DNA of 64,000 nucleotides from Channallabes apus (Eukaryota; Chordata; Actinopteri; Siluriformes; Clariidae): NCBI GenBank assembly GCA_030522415.1, contig CM060107.1, positions 7,029,347 to 7,093,346 on the forward strand. The letters run 5' to 3'. How positions within the stretch are numbered: position 1 is the first letter of the stretch; each line of letters starts with the position of its first letter. The notes under the pieces are model-generated. The model searched no databases and had not been told where the DNA came from. It saw only the letters and a list, made by a program, of their open reading frames with translations. A program made the position numbers and the translations under genes. Of the stretch, positions 45,301-54,916 are shown one piece after another.

Positions 45301-45735
45301 CCAATCGATGTGGGGGTTATGAAGCCTTAGCCACGGTAGCCCCAGCACAATGGGTGCATGAGCGTTTTGGATAGTCAGAAAAGTAATGGTTTCAGTGTGG
45401 TTACCTGAAAACTGTAGGGTAACGGGGGTGGTGCGATGAGTAATGGGAGTTAGTCTACTACCATCAAGGGCCTGAACAGTGAAAGGTTGGCGCAGTGGTG
45501 TGAGGGGAATTAGAAACTCGGAGACAGTAGAGGAGGAAATCAGGTTCTGGTCAGCCCCGGAGTCCACAAGAGCATAAGTGGCATAGGATCGGTCACCATG
45601 GGTCAAGGTCACTGAGAAACAAGATCGCTGGTCCGGGGAAGAACAAGAAGCTGGGCCCCCCTGTATCCCCAGAATTACGGGGGGGCCTGACCTTTTAGTG
45701 GGCAGAATCGTACGACGTGACCGGTTTGGCCGCAA
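42307..45735 (-). CDS. pol: Gypsy Pol polyprotein (PR-RT-RH-IN-chromodomain)
   Basis: The frame is open for 1142 codons and begins with no ATG (its first codon position is TTG), consistent with synthesis by frameshift from gag. Protease: DSGA at about 58-61. Reverse transcriptase: [11 protein letters not shown] (271-281), [11 protein letters not shown] with catalytic Asp311, and YLDD (373-376). RNase H: EVDAS (520-524) and DRELLA (563-568). Integrase: zinc-binding His/Cys set (H704, H711, C741, C744) and catalytic D774, D834 and E870 in VDF, SDRGPQF and NGQTE. Chromodomain near residues 1063-1115 with VDWEGYG and SWVP. The chromodomain may steer integration to marked chromatin. All catalytic residues are present. 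The stop at 42307-42309 lies inside the 3' LTR. Confidence 0.95.
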   Translation of the reverse strand: MRPNRSRRTILPTKRSGPPVILGIQGGPASCSSPDQRSCFSVTLTHGDRSYATYALVDSGADQNLISSSTVSEFLIPLTPLRQPFTVQALDGSRLTPITHRTTPVTLQFSGNHTETITFLTIQNAHAPIVLGLPWLRLHNPHIDWNKRSILDWSPTCLSSCLRSAPTGRTPPASEEEIPDLTKVPPEYHDLRQVFSKSRAISLPPHRPYDCAIDLLSGSSPPKGRLYSLSRPEREAMEQYINESLAAGIIRPSSSPAWAGFFFVEKKDKSLRPCIDYRGLNEITIKNRYPLPLMSSAFELLQNAHVFTKLDLRNAYHLVRIREGDEWKTAFNTPTGHYEYLVVPFGLTNAPAVFQALINDVLRDFLNIFVFAYLDDILIFSRSTREHKCHVRQVLQRLLENKLYVKAEKCEFHCTSTSFLGYSISPMGIQMDPTKVKAVTDWPSPSSRRELQRFLGFANFYRRFIRSYSTVAAPLTTLTSSKVSFRWNPLADKAFMELKRRFTTAPVLKFPDTSLQFVVEVDASETGVGAVLSQRSPEDNKLHPCSFFSRRLTPPERNYGIGDRELLAVKLALEEWRHWLEGAEHPFLVWTDHRNLEYLKTAKRLNSRQARWSLFFSRFHFTLSYRPGSKNIKPDALSRQFSTPHDTMIPETILPPHCLVAATRLEVEHLVQQSLKREPGPSAVPPNKLFVPASVRSQVLDWAHSSRLACHPGVTRTFFLLHQRFWWPTFKQDVKDFVASCDICSRNKNSNRPPEGLLRPLPIPHRPWSHISVDFVTGLPPSQDNTCILTVVDRFSKAAHFIPLPKLPTAKETAELLVNHVFRLHGLPIDIVSDRGPQFSAQFWKAFCNLVGATPSLSSGFHPQTNGQTERMNQELEKALRCMASRDPSSWSRFLPWVEYAHNTLPTSSTGMSPFHCCLGYQPPLFPTQEEEVAVPSALAFVRRCKRTWQRARNQLLRTVSTFQRQANRHRSSAPRYRIGQRVMLSTRDLPLKTTSRKLSPRFVGPFTINRVINPCSVRLSLPLSMRRINPTFHVSQIRRLVPCPLSTPPQPPPPPRLIEGGEAFTVRRLLKSRRRGRGLQYLVDWEGYGPEERSWVPARFILDRSLITDFHRLHPEAPTRTPGGVHRGEGTVMTRQATAPP
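42341..42355 (-). promoter_or_regulatory. Polypurine tract
   Basis: Minus-strand TAGGGGGGAGGGTAC directly abuts the 3' LTR, where plus-strand DNA synthesis is primed. Confidence 0.75.
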
Positions 45736-46595
45736 TAGAAGCAGGCGCCGTCGTCTCTGCGGCGCTGGCGCTCCCTTGGTGAAATGCGTGCGCGGCCTAT
45801 CTGCATGGGTTCAGGGGGTGCCTCTGGAGTGACTAGGGTCGGTATGGGGGTGCATGGTGCAAGACACGGCTGCCGTTCCGATCGTCGGACACGCTTGCGG
45901 GCGTCGATGCGTGTTGCAAGGTCAATGAGGCCCTGCAGATCCGAGGGGAGTTCACGAGCCGCTAGCTCGTCTTTGACTGAGTCAGAAAGACCATGGAGGA
46001 AGCAGTCGAAAAGTGCTTTCTCGTCCCAGTCACAAGAGGGGGCCAGAGTCCGGAAATCAATGGCGTAATCCGAAACAGAGTGTGATCCCTGGCGTAACTG
46101 AAGTATCTGATTAGTTGCCTGATGTCCAGTGAAGGAACGATCAAAAACCTTCCTCATTTCCTCAGTGAAGGTCTTGTAAGAAAAGCAGCATGGAACTTGG
46201 GCATCCCATAGTGCCGTTCCCCACTCTCTCGCCTTTCCAGTGAGGAGGGTGATGATGTAGGCGACCTTAGAGCATTCCGTGGGAAATGACATGGCCTGCA
46301 ATTCCAGAACGAGTGAACATTGAGACAGAAAAGAGCGACATGTGGCTGGATTCCCATCGTAGGTAGGCGGAGCGGGGAGGCGTGGCTCATAGACGGGGGA
46401 AAGCACTGGGGGGGAATGTCTAGGAGTCGATGCAGGAAGTGGTAGATTCTGAACCTGAGTGGAGAGAGACTGCAAGGTTTCGGTGATGGTTTGAAGTGTT
46501 GTAGTGATATGTGTGATTTCCTGCTGATGTGTTCCTAAGAGGACTCCTTGGTTCTCTAACGCCCCCCTCAGGTGAGCAAGCTCTGCTGGATCCAT
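45675..46595 (-). CDS. gag: Gypsy Gag
   Basis: 306 codons from an ATG 22 bases downstream of the 5' LTR end. The N-terminal region (residues about 5-55) has helical, coiled-coil-like spacing. A central capsid-like part contains [10 protein letters not shown] and FDRSFTG. The C-terminus has one CCHC zinc knuckle (C285, C288, H293, C298) for RNA packaging. The stop TAA at 45675-45677 follows directly on a seven-C run, where the ribosome can slip back one base into pol. It overlaps the open pol frame by 61 bases. Confidence 0.93.
   Translation of the reverse strand: MDPAELAHLRGALENQGVLLGTHQQEITHITTTLQTITETLQSLSTQVQNLPLPASTPRHSPPVLSPVYEPRLPAPPTYDGNPATCRSFLSQCSLVLELQAMSFPTECSKVAYIITLLTGKAREWGTALWDAQVPCCFSYKTFTEEMRKVFDRSFTGHQATNQILQLRQGSHSVSDYAIDFRTLAPSCDWDEKALFDCFLHGLSDSVKDELAARELPSDLQGLIDLATRIDARKRVRRSERQPCLAPCTPIPTLVTPEAPPEPMQIGRARISPRERQRRRDDGACFYCGQTGHVVRFCPLKGQAPP
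45678..45685 (-). promoter_or_regulatory. Putative -1 ribosomal frameshift site
   Basis: Read in the gag frame the bases are C CCC CCG followed by the stop TAA, a slippery X XXY YYZ heptamer. A one-base backward slip gives CCC CCC GTA and enters the pol frame without any intervening stop. Confidence 0.7.
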
Positions 46596-46604
46596 TACTT
46601 TTAG

Positions 46605-46615
46605 GCCAGTTTATT
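46605..46615 (-). promoter_or_regulatory. Primer-binding site, self-priming type
   Basis: Minus-strand AATAAACTGGC, one base from the 5' LTR. It is perfectly complementary to GCCAGTTTATT at the predicted 5' end of the element's own RNA (minus strand 47135-47125). This arrangement is known from Tf1 and related LTR elements. Confidence 0.7.
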
Positions 46616-46616
46616 C

Positions 46617-47299
46617 TGTCAGCGTCGGTAGAGGGCGTGGTGGATCCAAACGCAGATTTAGGTAGGCAGAGTTATTTACAGGCTGTGTGTGGGTTAAGCT
46701 CCGTGCTGTGGTGTGAGCGGGGAAGGTATTGCAAAAATGCGGAAGTGCAGAGCAGCAGCAGGAGCAGCGCGTCTGAGGCGAGAGCCGGTGTGTGACAGCA
46801 GTATTGCGGAGAGGCGCGAGCGTGCAGCGCCGGAAGAGAGAGAGCGCCCCGTGAGATGGTTGAGGCGAGCAGCATGAGCTCGAGGAGGAGCGCGGAGGAA
46901 TCGTGGTCGTTGAGCAGGCGAGGGTCAAAGCCGGGTAGTAGAGGGTCAGTCCGTGATCCAAGCTCGTGGTCGATAGCAGGTAAGTGGTCGGCAACGGGAA
47001 ATGGCAGCAGTCAGAATCCGAAGAGGCGAGAGACAAAGACGTAGTCGGTGAGGCAAAAACAAGGTCGATATCATGAAAAGCTGAGACGAAAATAACGCTG
47101 GTAAATTGGGCTGGTAAGGCACTCAATAAACTGGCGATGTGGTGGTGTCATGGCGAGGTTTATATAGGCATGATGGGTGATCACTGATGGAGTACAGGTG
47201 TGTGGAGAATGAGGCGGTCAGATGAAAGAGGTGGTTGGGAAAGTGGAACGGGAGTTCTCAGGTGATCATGGTGGGGCTGTGGCTTGACGTGTCATGACA
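46617..47299 (-). repeat. Gypsy 5' LTR
   Basis: 683 bp. Transcription runs leftward. With the start site predicted at about 47134 the U3 is about 165 bp and R plus U5 about 518 bp, a long untranslated leader. Confidence 0.93.
47159..47166 (-). promoter_or_regulatory. LTR TATA box
   Basis: Minus-strand TATATAAA, 32 bases upstream of CCAGTTTATT at 47134-47125, the correct spacing for an RNA polymerase II start there. Confidence 0.75.
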
Positions 47300-47560
47300 C
47301 CTAGTAGTAGTGGTTGTATATTGATGGTGGTAGTTACTACTTATTGTAGTAGCAAGAAGGAGTATAATGACGGTGATGATGATGATAGCAATAGATGCTG
47401 TTTTTGCTGTAGGAGTAGCAGTAGCAATAGTAGCAATATTATGAAAAGAACCAGTAATAGCAATACATATAATATTAGTATTAATATTGGTAGCAGTATC
47501 AGTAATAGCACTAATAGTAATATGGCAAGCTGTTTGAGTATTTACTTGATATTGCTGATA
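47300..47560. repeat. Degenerate AGT/AAT trinucleotide repeat
   Basis: Irregular run of TAGTAG, GATGATGATGAT, AGTAGCAATAGT and TAATAGCAA units. It is the continuation of the (TAG)n sequence at 41460-41470, split by the SINE and Gypsy insertions. Confidence 0.75.
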
Positions 47561-47686
47561 TCAAACAAGGTCTGATGACTGGACATGCTGGTTAACTAAT
47601 TACACCTAAAATACTTGACTAGTAATCTAGTCAAGGCCAAAATGCTTACTAGTTAAAGTAATTTTGGCCTTACTTGCTAACTAGTG
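47561..47686. other. Short spacer
   Basis: Two inverted copies of CTAGTAA-type words (AGTAATCTAG / ACTAGTTAAAG), not otherwise recognised. Confidence 0.3.
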
Positions 47687-47687
47687 G

Positions 47688-47945
47688 GCCAGCTTAGTGG
47701 TTAGCACTGTCGCCTTGCACCTCCAGGGTTCGGGTTTGATTCCCGCCTTGGGTACTGTATGTGTGCAAATTGCACTGTTTGAGTGAATGTGTATGACCTG
47801 TGATGGATTGGCACACAGCTATTGGCAGGCATCTATTATGGTGTACCTCGCCTCATGCCCTACTGTAGGTGTCCTGGGATAGGCTCCATGTCCCCTGCAA
47901 TACTGTATACAGGATAGTGGTATACGTAGACAGTGAGTGAGAGAG
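47688..47945 (+). mobile_element. tRNA-derived SINE, internally deleted
   Basis: Head AGTGGTTAGCACTGTCGCC with B box GGTTTGATTCCCGCC, then tail GTGATGGATTGGCAC...GGGATAGGCTCCATG and a (GTGA) end. Most of the middle block is missing. Confidence 0.8.
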
Positions 47946-48394
47946 TCTCATCAGTAATTACTGATAATAGGGCTTATTGATTTTTTTGGTGTTATACTTC
48001 TGCAATGCCACTTAGATCTGATTGTTCTGTTGGCCCAGCAATTTCTAAACAATTTACTGTAGTTACAGTAGATATTACATCAATGCTATGGGTGTTTTTC
48101 TTTCAGCATAGATACGTCCTTTCCTGGTATTTCAGTTGATAAAATGTTCATGTGACCATGTTAAAAGGTAAGAAAAAACAGTGAAGCAGAGGAGCTACGT
48201 TTCTGTAGAAACCGATTGCACGGTTTTATGTTTCACTGCTAAAAGGTGATAATAAAAAATATGTCAAGCAGTGACAAGTTGATCACTTTTGTTTTCTTTG
48301 TGGGTTACAGACAAAAAAAAATTATCTCATAGTACAAACGTTTCCTGTGTTATTCCGCATGGATATAGAGTTTTAAAAAACCTTACCTAGTGGA

Positions 48395-48660
48395 GATTTT
48401 AGCAGTGATGTAATGGTTAGCACTGTGCACCTCCAGGGTTGAGGGTTCGATACCCGCCTCGGGTCTGTATGCATGTGTAGTTTTGTGCATGTTCTCCCTG
48501 TTCTTGGTTGGCTTCCTCTGGGTACTCCAGTTTCCTCCCACTGTCAAAAGACATGCAGATTAGGCTAATTGCCTTTCCCAAATTGCCTGCAGTGTGAGTG
48601 AATGTGCTTATGTGCTCTGTGATGGACTTCTACATCCCAAGTGAATACCAAAAGGCTCAC
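48395..48660 (+). mobile_element. tRNA-derived SINE, 3'-truncated or diverged
   Basis: Head AATGGTTAGCACTGTGCACC, B box GGTTCGATACCCGCC, full middle (TTCCTCCCACTGTC, GCAGATTAGGCTAATTG). The tail decays after TCTGTGATGGAC. Confidence 0.8.
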
Positions 48661-48699
48661 TGGGGTAACTAGTGAAAACTTTTAGCCAAATTGCCTTGC

Positions 48700-48895
48700 A
48701 CTGGTTGTATTTATGTATATTATAACACCAATTAGCCTATTCTGCATGTCTTTGAACTGTGGGAGTAAACCGGGGAACCCGGAGGAAACCCACCAATCAA
48801 GGGGAGAACATGCAAACTCCACACACACAGACTTGATGTGGGACATGAACCCAGAATAAAGCGACATTGCTAACCTCTAAGTCACTATGCTGCAC
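48700..48895 (-). mobile_element. tRNA-derived SINE, minus strand, tail missing
   Basis: Reverse complement of SINE middle and head: ATTAGCCTATTCTGCATG, GAGGAAACCCACC, GGGAGAACATGCAAACTCC and a diverged B box. It lies opposite to the copy at 48395-48660, so the two could form a hairpin. Confidence 0.8.
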
Positions 48896-49690
48896 TGATA
48901 AGCCACAAAATTGCGTAAAATAACCACAATATTTACCAAATGTCAGTCCTTATGAGTAGGAATATTATTATGGAAGTGGGAAAAAATGACAAATAGGCAG
49001 AAGGGACAGGCTTTAAATAACAGCACAGCAGGTTTGTGATTACACTGTGACTTTAGATAGGGTGTGTGTGTTAAGCTATTGCTGTCTTTAATATTATAGC
49101 TAGAAGGAAATCTAATAAACTTCAAATAAAATTTGAAATGGTTTCATAAGTAGTTTAGAATCCATTTGTCGTGTGGAAATATCACTACAGGAGGAGATGA
49201 GAGACCGCTGTGGATGGCAGGTGCGAGCCAACAAATTTACACACACAGTATGCACAGGCGGGCACAATAGGAGAAAAGCACCCCTTGCATCATGATAAAT
49301 AAAATAATATCCCAGAGATGCCAAACGGTAGATCTTGCAGGGGTTCGATGGGCTCTATCTTGTATTAACCTGTGAAGCTATTAAATTAATGAATATACCA
49401 GTATATGTGTAATAACTGTGGTGGACTTGGCGTCCAGTCAACTGGAGCACACCTCCACCATCACCTTCAGTTCAGCAGCATCTCTCCTCATCATTCCTCC
49501 TCCTGAGGTTTTACATATTATAGGCTATTACTTAAAAAATATATAGTAATGGAACTCAAATTAGGCCTATTTTAATTTTTTACTATTATTCTCTGTGGGG
49601 TAATATTAGAGGCAGCAGCTTAATAAACTCTCTCTCTCTCAATTCTATCAACCAATGTCATTAGGTAACACAACACAATACGAGAACACA
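48896..49690. other. Spacer, nothing recognised
   Basis: Short (CT)n at about 49627-49640; no gene or repeat recognised. Confidence 0.35.
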
Positions 49691-49692
49691 TA

Positions 49693-50370
49693 CGAGGTGG
49701 TATCAAAACGTTTCGAGACTAGTTTTGTAACACGCCAACAAATGGCAGCACAAGGCAGCACACACGTTCACAGGGGGCAGTGACCTTCATAAGTCAGTGT
49801 GCCAAAACACATCATCCTTTGTACATCTGAGTCTGTGCAACTGGTCCTATTCTGACCACATGCATTACCATGTCTGCTATTTCATCATGGACAGTATGTT
49901 AGAACAAAGGGCGAATGTGAAATTCTGCATGAAACTGGGCAAATCTGCCCCAGAGACATCTGATATGATTCACCAATTTTTCTGCAATTCTGCAATGCGT
50001 CATTCAAGGTGTTTTGCATTGCACATGTGCTTTAAGAGCAGAAGAACATCAGTAGAGGATGATGAAAGATTAGGATGACCTTCAACAAGCTTAACGCTTC
50101 AACCAACCCAGTCAGCCCGCTGTGGATGACCCGTCCTTCATGGGTATGAGCCTGAGACAAAATAATTCACGTTGTCATCTCCACAACCAAAAAAGGCGAG
50201 GCAGGTCTGCAGCTCGACCAAGTGTACGCTTCTTCAACTTTTTCAACATTCGCAGAAGTGTGCATTGAAAATTCATCCACCATGGGCCAGACTGTCAATA
50301 GCGACTCCTTCTGCTAGGTTTTAAGGCATCAAAAGCGACCAGATTTGTAGTGAGCTAATCTCAAAACTTT
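49693..50370 (+). pseudogene. Mariner element relic with N-terminal transposase
   Basis: The left end CGAGGTGGTATCAAAACG follows TA. The frame from about 49888 reads LEQRANVKFCMKLGKSAPET and TSVEDDERLGRPSTS, the N-terminal DNA-binding part of an animal mariner transposase. The middle, including the DDD/E domain, is deleted; the 3' part (GACTGTCAATAGCGACTCC, ATCTCAAAACTTT) resembles the C-terminal coding end and right repeat. The right repeat lacks its outer bases. Confidence 0.7.
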
Positions 50371-50384
50371 ACACACTACATGAA

Positions 50385-50437
50385 ATATGTACTTTAGTAC
50401 AGTAACAAAGTAAATGTACTCAGTTACCTCCCACCTC
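50385..50437 (-). mobile_element. Terminal fragment of hAT-like non-autonomous element
   Basis: AGTTACCTCCCACCTCTAG on the plus strand is the reverse complement of the terminus seen at 57919 (CAGAGGTGGGTAGTAAC). Only about 50 bp can be recognised. Confidence 0.45.
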
Positions 50438-50439
50438 TA

Positions 50440-52758
50440 GCTTTCTCCTCAAAAATCTTAACATGGAACATGTTTCAATGTAATGCTGCTAATAGCTTTA
50501 TCCTTATACCCTTCATTGGCATCACTGATGCCTATGCTGTTGAACATTAGGCTAATTTTATTTATATTTATACATTATATTTTCAGTGTTAGATCAACTA
50601 TTAACATGCCACTGGAGTGCACTAGCCACATATCACATTTATTCAGCCCTCTGAAAAAAAAATATATCAGACACACATGTGGTCATTTATTTATTTCATT
50701 TCACAATTTATAATAATATTCACAGTTGGCTTGGAGAAAAATAGCTGCCTGTGTGTAAGGAGATCTGAGCTGATCAGAAAAAGACATCCATCTGGAATTC
50801 ATAATAAGAAAAGCTATACAGGTCTTCACTCCCCACCATCTGGTCACAAAGTGGACAGATTTCATCTGCTAGCCTATGCCTTGGTTTTCTGATTACTTTT
50901 ATCTCTACTTGTATGTCGGAAGATAAGAAAGGTGGAACAATTAAATAGAGGAATAGAGGAAGGTGGTATGTCAAACCAACAGGTATCTCTGTACATATAG
51001 GTTTTATGACATGTAATAAAATTAGCCTATTATTTGCATTATTTTTACTTCTATTTAAGGAAGATGTGGCTGACCTGCCCTTGACATTACAAGACAACCC
51101 CCTGAGCTGCTCTTGGCTCATTCAAGTCTTCACAGTGAGATCCATGGCATGGATATTGGGCTGTTCCTTCTCATATATGCAAGTCATTTTAGATTTCAGC
51201 AAAATCAGATTATTAATTAATCAGATTCAGTCGTTTCGGTGATGCTGAGTTAGAGGAGCACATTAGGAGAGACCACAACAGTTTCCCAGATCTGGCTGTG
51301 AATAATGCAATATACAGTATTCTATTGTAGCTTGAATGTTTATACTCTCTATGTTAATTGTCTTGAGTTATGGACGGCAGATGATGAGGGCTTACCAGCA
51401 TGCTGGTGGGATTGTAGCCCCAAGAAGAAGAAGAGTGTCCATCCGAGACCATAAACCACATTGATTCAGTTGTAGTTCAACCCAGTTCAACCCATGCAAT
51501 ACCATGCACCATTTTGTAATAGACTATGGCATTTAGATGGCCATGTGCATCTCATCAGGGGTTGTACAATAGTTCTACATAGTGGTGGGATGTTATCGGT
51601 TCATGTCCTGGCTTATTTCAGAAAATTTCCTCTTTCAAATTTTGCGCTTCATCATTTGTTGTCTTTTTAACCACAATCTTTCCCTATTCCAAAATATTTG
51701 TATTATCAATGAATCTTAGGGTGCAAGTGCAATAGTATAATCTATAAGGGTTTTCATACAATTAAGTCATCCTTTTTTTTTTAAGGTATTTGAAATGTTG
51801 TACAGGTGGAGGTTTGTGACACATGCTGATATTAACAGGAAATCCAGTCTCAATAGCTGCCTGTGTGGAAGAAGATCAATGATGACATTTACTTATTTTG
51901 TTTGAGCCAGCTATCGGTATTGGTTACCCTCCAAAGTCAGATCGGACCACGGCAGGAGAAAACTCTGATTGTTTTTCTGATGAAGCTTCTGAAGGGACAG
52001 TGACACATGAGGCACATTACAGGCCAGTGTAATGAATTACAACCAATGCATCAACATTCTTTGGAGAGATGTTTTCCAGCAAGTTGAGCGATATTTAACA
52101 TGCTTTTGTATTTGTTTGAATGTGAACTAATATTGTACAGTTTACTGACTTCAGATTTTGCACTTGGGTACTTGGAAAAAACATAAAATCGGATCAGCAA
52201 ACAACTGTACTCCAACTTACATGTGGATGGGTGCATGCTTACCAATAGTGAGCAGTCAACAATGCCTTTGGAGACATTTAACCTGTACTTTAAACCCCTA
52301 CAGCGAAGAAAATATAGAAGATGCCTGGGCCAGACATGGTATGCAGCTCAACCAGTTACACATAAACAGTAAAGCCCCTGAATGAGCAGTGTCGTGATTG
52401 AGCCTCTCGATAACCTAAGCTTTGAACAACAGCTACCGTTGAAAGAATAAGCACTTGAGGGGTTCCAGAGAAGTTCAGAACATGCTTCAAAGATTAGAAG
52501 GAAACTTTTCACTGGAATTATTTTGACACGAAAGAGTAGATGAACACCACTGTAAAAAAAAAAAGCTCTATACTGTATATTTAATGTACAAAAACCAGTG
52601 TGGTTTCTTTGAAAGTTTAAACACATCACACAAAGCTTTAGACATCACCACATGCAGGGAAAAACATGTAAACCTGGTTTATTTGGCTCAGACAGTGGGA
52701 GTATCTACAGGCAGTGAGAAGATCATGGTGTTGTTTCTGTGAATATGCCTGACAAGGA
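50440..52758. other. AT-rich spacer, nothing firmly recognised
   Basis: Several open frames of 60-115 codons exist (for example minus 50774-51121) but none shows a family motif, splice pattern or repeat signature. The phrase GCTGGTGGGATTGTAGCCCC near 51400 is unassigned. Confidence 0.3.
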
Positions 52759-52965
52759 CTACACCTTTCCAATTCCCAATTTGTCTCGCATGGCTTGAAA
52801 AAGCATCTGATGCAGTTGGTCCTCCAGTGCGATGCCTTTTGACATGTGTAAGCACATCATACAGGTTGATGCGTAGGGCCAGCGATGATGGTCTGCCTCC
52901 TGTTGGTAGAATTCGATGCAGAACTTCCTGGGAAAGCCCAAGACAGGAAATTCATCTGATCTACA
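52759..52965 (-). pseudogene. HECT-like C-terminal exon fragment
   Basis: The minus-strand frame reads FPRKFCIEFYQQE, WPYASTCMMCLHMSKG and ends LFQAMRDKLGIGKV before a stop. The pattern STCxxxLxLP, about 20 residues, then GFG-V end resembles the C-lobe of HECT-domain ubiquitin ligases, where the Cys in STC is the catalytic thioester residue. A CTGTAG-type acceptor could lie near 52970. No other exon is visible, so this may be a lone remnant, a retrocopy, or the last exon of a gene beyond recognition here. Confidence 0.3.
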
Positions 52966-53519
52966 GTAGTCTGTTTGTTAATGAGTTTCATTCAGTTTTC
53001 TTTTATAAAATGGTCAGTAGTTGATGTGTCACTAAACTGGACAAAAATCTCAGGTGTAAATTCTGTGCCATGGGATGCACTGTGTGGTGCACAGTCCTTA
53101 TTTGTCATCAATGTATAGAAATAGCTAATTACTGTAGTTTTTGTGTATGCATGTGTGAGCGAGTATGGACAGAAGCTGGGGATAACCTCATGAGTTATTT
53201 ATTTGAATGTGCTGATACAGTAGCTCTTTAATTTAAGGACGATAAGATTTCATATTTATTCATGCACCCTTCTGGTTTTTGGCCCAGATCTGACTCCTTT
53301 AATATAGAGGGTGTTTAAAGTATGTGTTTGTCGCAGCGAGTTTTTCCCACTGAGTGGCAGAAAAACTGAGAGGCAGCAGGGTTAGCTGCTAACTGTACTC
53401 TACTGTACAATTTAAATGCCACCAAAGGCATCTAAAATGGGAGAGTTTTTGTGGGATTTATTGTATAGTACAGTAGATTTAGCAAGAAATTAGAGATGTC
53501 TTTTTATCTCTCTTCTTTT
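52966..53519. other. Spacer, nothing recognised
   Basis: No recognised feature. Confidence 0.35.

Positions 53520-53554
<35 letters not shown>
53520..53554. repeat. (CT)n microsatellite
   Basis: About 13 CT units after a TTCTCTTCT lead-in. Confidence 0.95.
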
Positions 53555-53557
<3 letters not shown>

Positions 53558-53569
53558 AAGCTACACATC

Positions 53570-54004
53570 GCACTCCTGAGCTGGCAGTGATCCAGACCCC
53601 TTCTGCCCTCTGGACCTGTCTAACTCATTCTGGTACTCCGCTTCGGGTTGGAGCTCTTGCATGTGGTCTGCTTGGGATGCATGTACTGACTGGAGATGGT
53701 TTCCCTAGACCATTACGACAGGCCTGGACATCTGTTCTCTTAGGACTTGTGACTGCAGTTGCTCAATAGTTCAGGACTGGAATCCGCTTGTACCTAAGCC
53801 TCCAATCATGTAAGTGGAGTCCATATTAACTTATTAACAAATCTCCAGTCATACTGAACTTTAATCCTCCTTCTATGTGTTTTACCCAAATGAGGAGTCT
53901 GGTTCCCCTCAAGGTTTCTTCCTATTAAACTCTTCAGCCATGACCTTGTGCTCTTACTGTACCCCTAGTACCTTAAAGGATTTTTGCAGACAAAAAAAAA
54001 AAAA
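53570..54004 (+). mobile_element. L2/CR1 LINE 3' UTR fragment
   Basis: AATGAGGAGTCTGGTTCCCC, CTCAAGGTTTCTTCCTATTA and GCTCTTACTGTACCC are typical of the conserved 3' untranslated region of esterase-type fish LINEs. It is followed by an A-run at 53991-54004. No coding part is attached, so it is a 5'-truncated insertion. Confidence 0.6.
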
Positions 54005-54275
54005 CAGTTGTTGCTGCACACAAGTCACAGTTTCTAAAGTGAAACTAAGCATTTAATATGAATCCAGTACAAGCTGTCTTTCAGTAAACACCCAAATATT
54101 GCTTCCTCTGCAGAATCTTTTTTTTTTGTCACTCTGTAGTTTATTTCAGGAGGTTTTAAGTGTTGCTGCTTAAATTCAACAGTACAAGAGATATTTAAAA
54201 AGATACTGCAAGCATAAAACTTATCTCACCACTGAATTAATTATAAGGCAAGAGAGTCAGGCTAATAATGAAAAT
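54005..54275. other. Spacer, nothing recognised
   Basis: No recognised feature. Confidence 0.35.
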
Positions 54276-54288
54276 AAGTTATTGTACT

Positions 54289-54623
54289 GCGCGGCGGTGG
54301 TGTAGTGGTTAGCACTGTCGCCTTGCACCTCCAGGGTCTGGGTTCGATTCCCGTCTCTGTGTACACGGAGTTTGCATGTTCTCCCCGTGGGTACTTCGGT
54401 TTCCTCCCACAGTCCAAAGATATGCAGGTTAGGCTAATTGGCGTTCCCAAATTGACCATAGTATGTGATTGGGTGTGTGAGTGTGTATGTGTGTGTGCCC
54501 TGCGATGGATTGGCACCCTGTCCAGGGTGTACCCCGCCTAGTGCACAAAGTCTCCTGGGATAGGCTCCAGGTCCCCTGCGACCCTGAACACAGGATTAAG
54601 CGGTATAGAAGATGAATGAATGA
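54289..54623 (+). mobile_element. Full-length tRNA-derived SINE with perfect target-site duplication
   Basis: Flanked by the 13-bp perfect duplication AAGTTATTGTACT (54276-54288 and 54624-54636). Pol III A box TGGTGTAGTGG at 54298-54308 and B box GGTTCGATTCC at 54341-54351. The body contains TTTGCATGTTCTCCCC and TTTCCTCCCACAGTCC, the tail CGATGGATTGGCACCC and GGGATAGGCTCCAGG, ending in a GATGAATGAATGAA tail. It serves as reference for the other SINE pieces in this window. Confidence 0.92.
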
Positions 54624-54916
54624 AAGTTATTGTACTCAGTCTGTTAGTTACATTAGATAAGACGTGCAAAGTACATATGTAGCCTACATATAATCGGGTA
54701 ATGTACTTGAGTACAATTTTTTAATAACTTTTTAGGTTATTTTGCAGATACTTTATGTGAAATATAATCAAATGATAAATGATGATATATTTTGGATATA
54801 TGGATTACCAGATGCAACATTAGTTATGTTTAAACATTAATGCATCAATATAAATATAATGATTATGAAGAATGAGTACTTTTACTTTAGGTACATTAGG
54901 GATGCACTTCTACATA

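Larger units (their letters stand above)
41658..47299 (-). mobile_element. Complete, recently inserted Gypsy chromodomain retrotransposon (sushi-like)
   Basis: 5642 bp between 5-bp duplications CCTAG (41653-41657 and 47300-47304). Two 683-bp LTRs begin TGTCAGCG and end TCATGACA on the plus strand; comparing them by eye I find a single difference (C at 41896 versus A at 46855). The minus strand codes gag and pol, with pol in protease-RT-RNase H-integrase-chromodomain order. Chromodomain-bearing Ty3/Gypsy elements with a -1 frameshift fit the vertebrate Tf1/sushi group. Both frames are open, so the copy may be competent for transposition. Confidence 0.93.

Noticed and set aside
50774..51121. 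115-codon minus-strand frame as a gene
   Set aside because: No recognisable domain, splice pattern or conserved words; AT-rich surroundings make chance frames likely.
54289..54360. Possible functional tRNA gene
   Set aside because: A and B boxes are present, but the sequence cannot form a proper cloverleaf and continues into a SINE body and tail.
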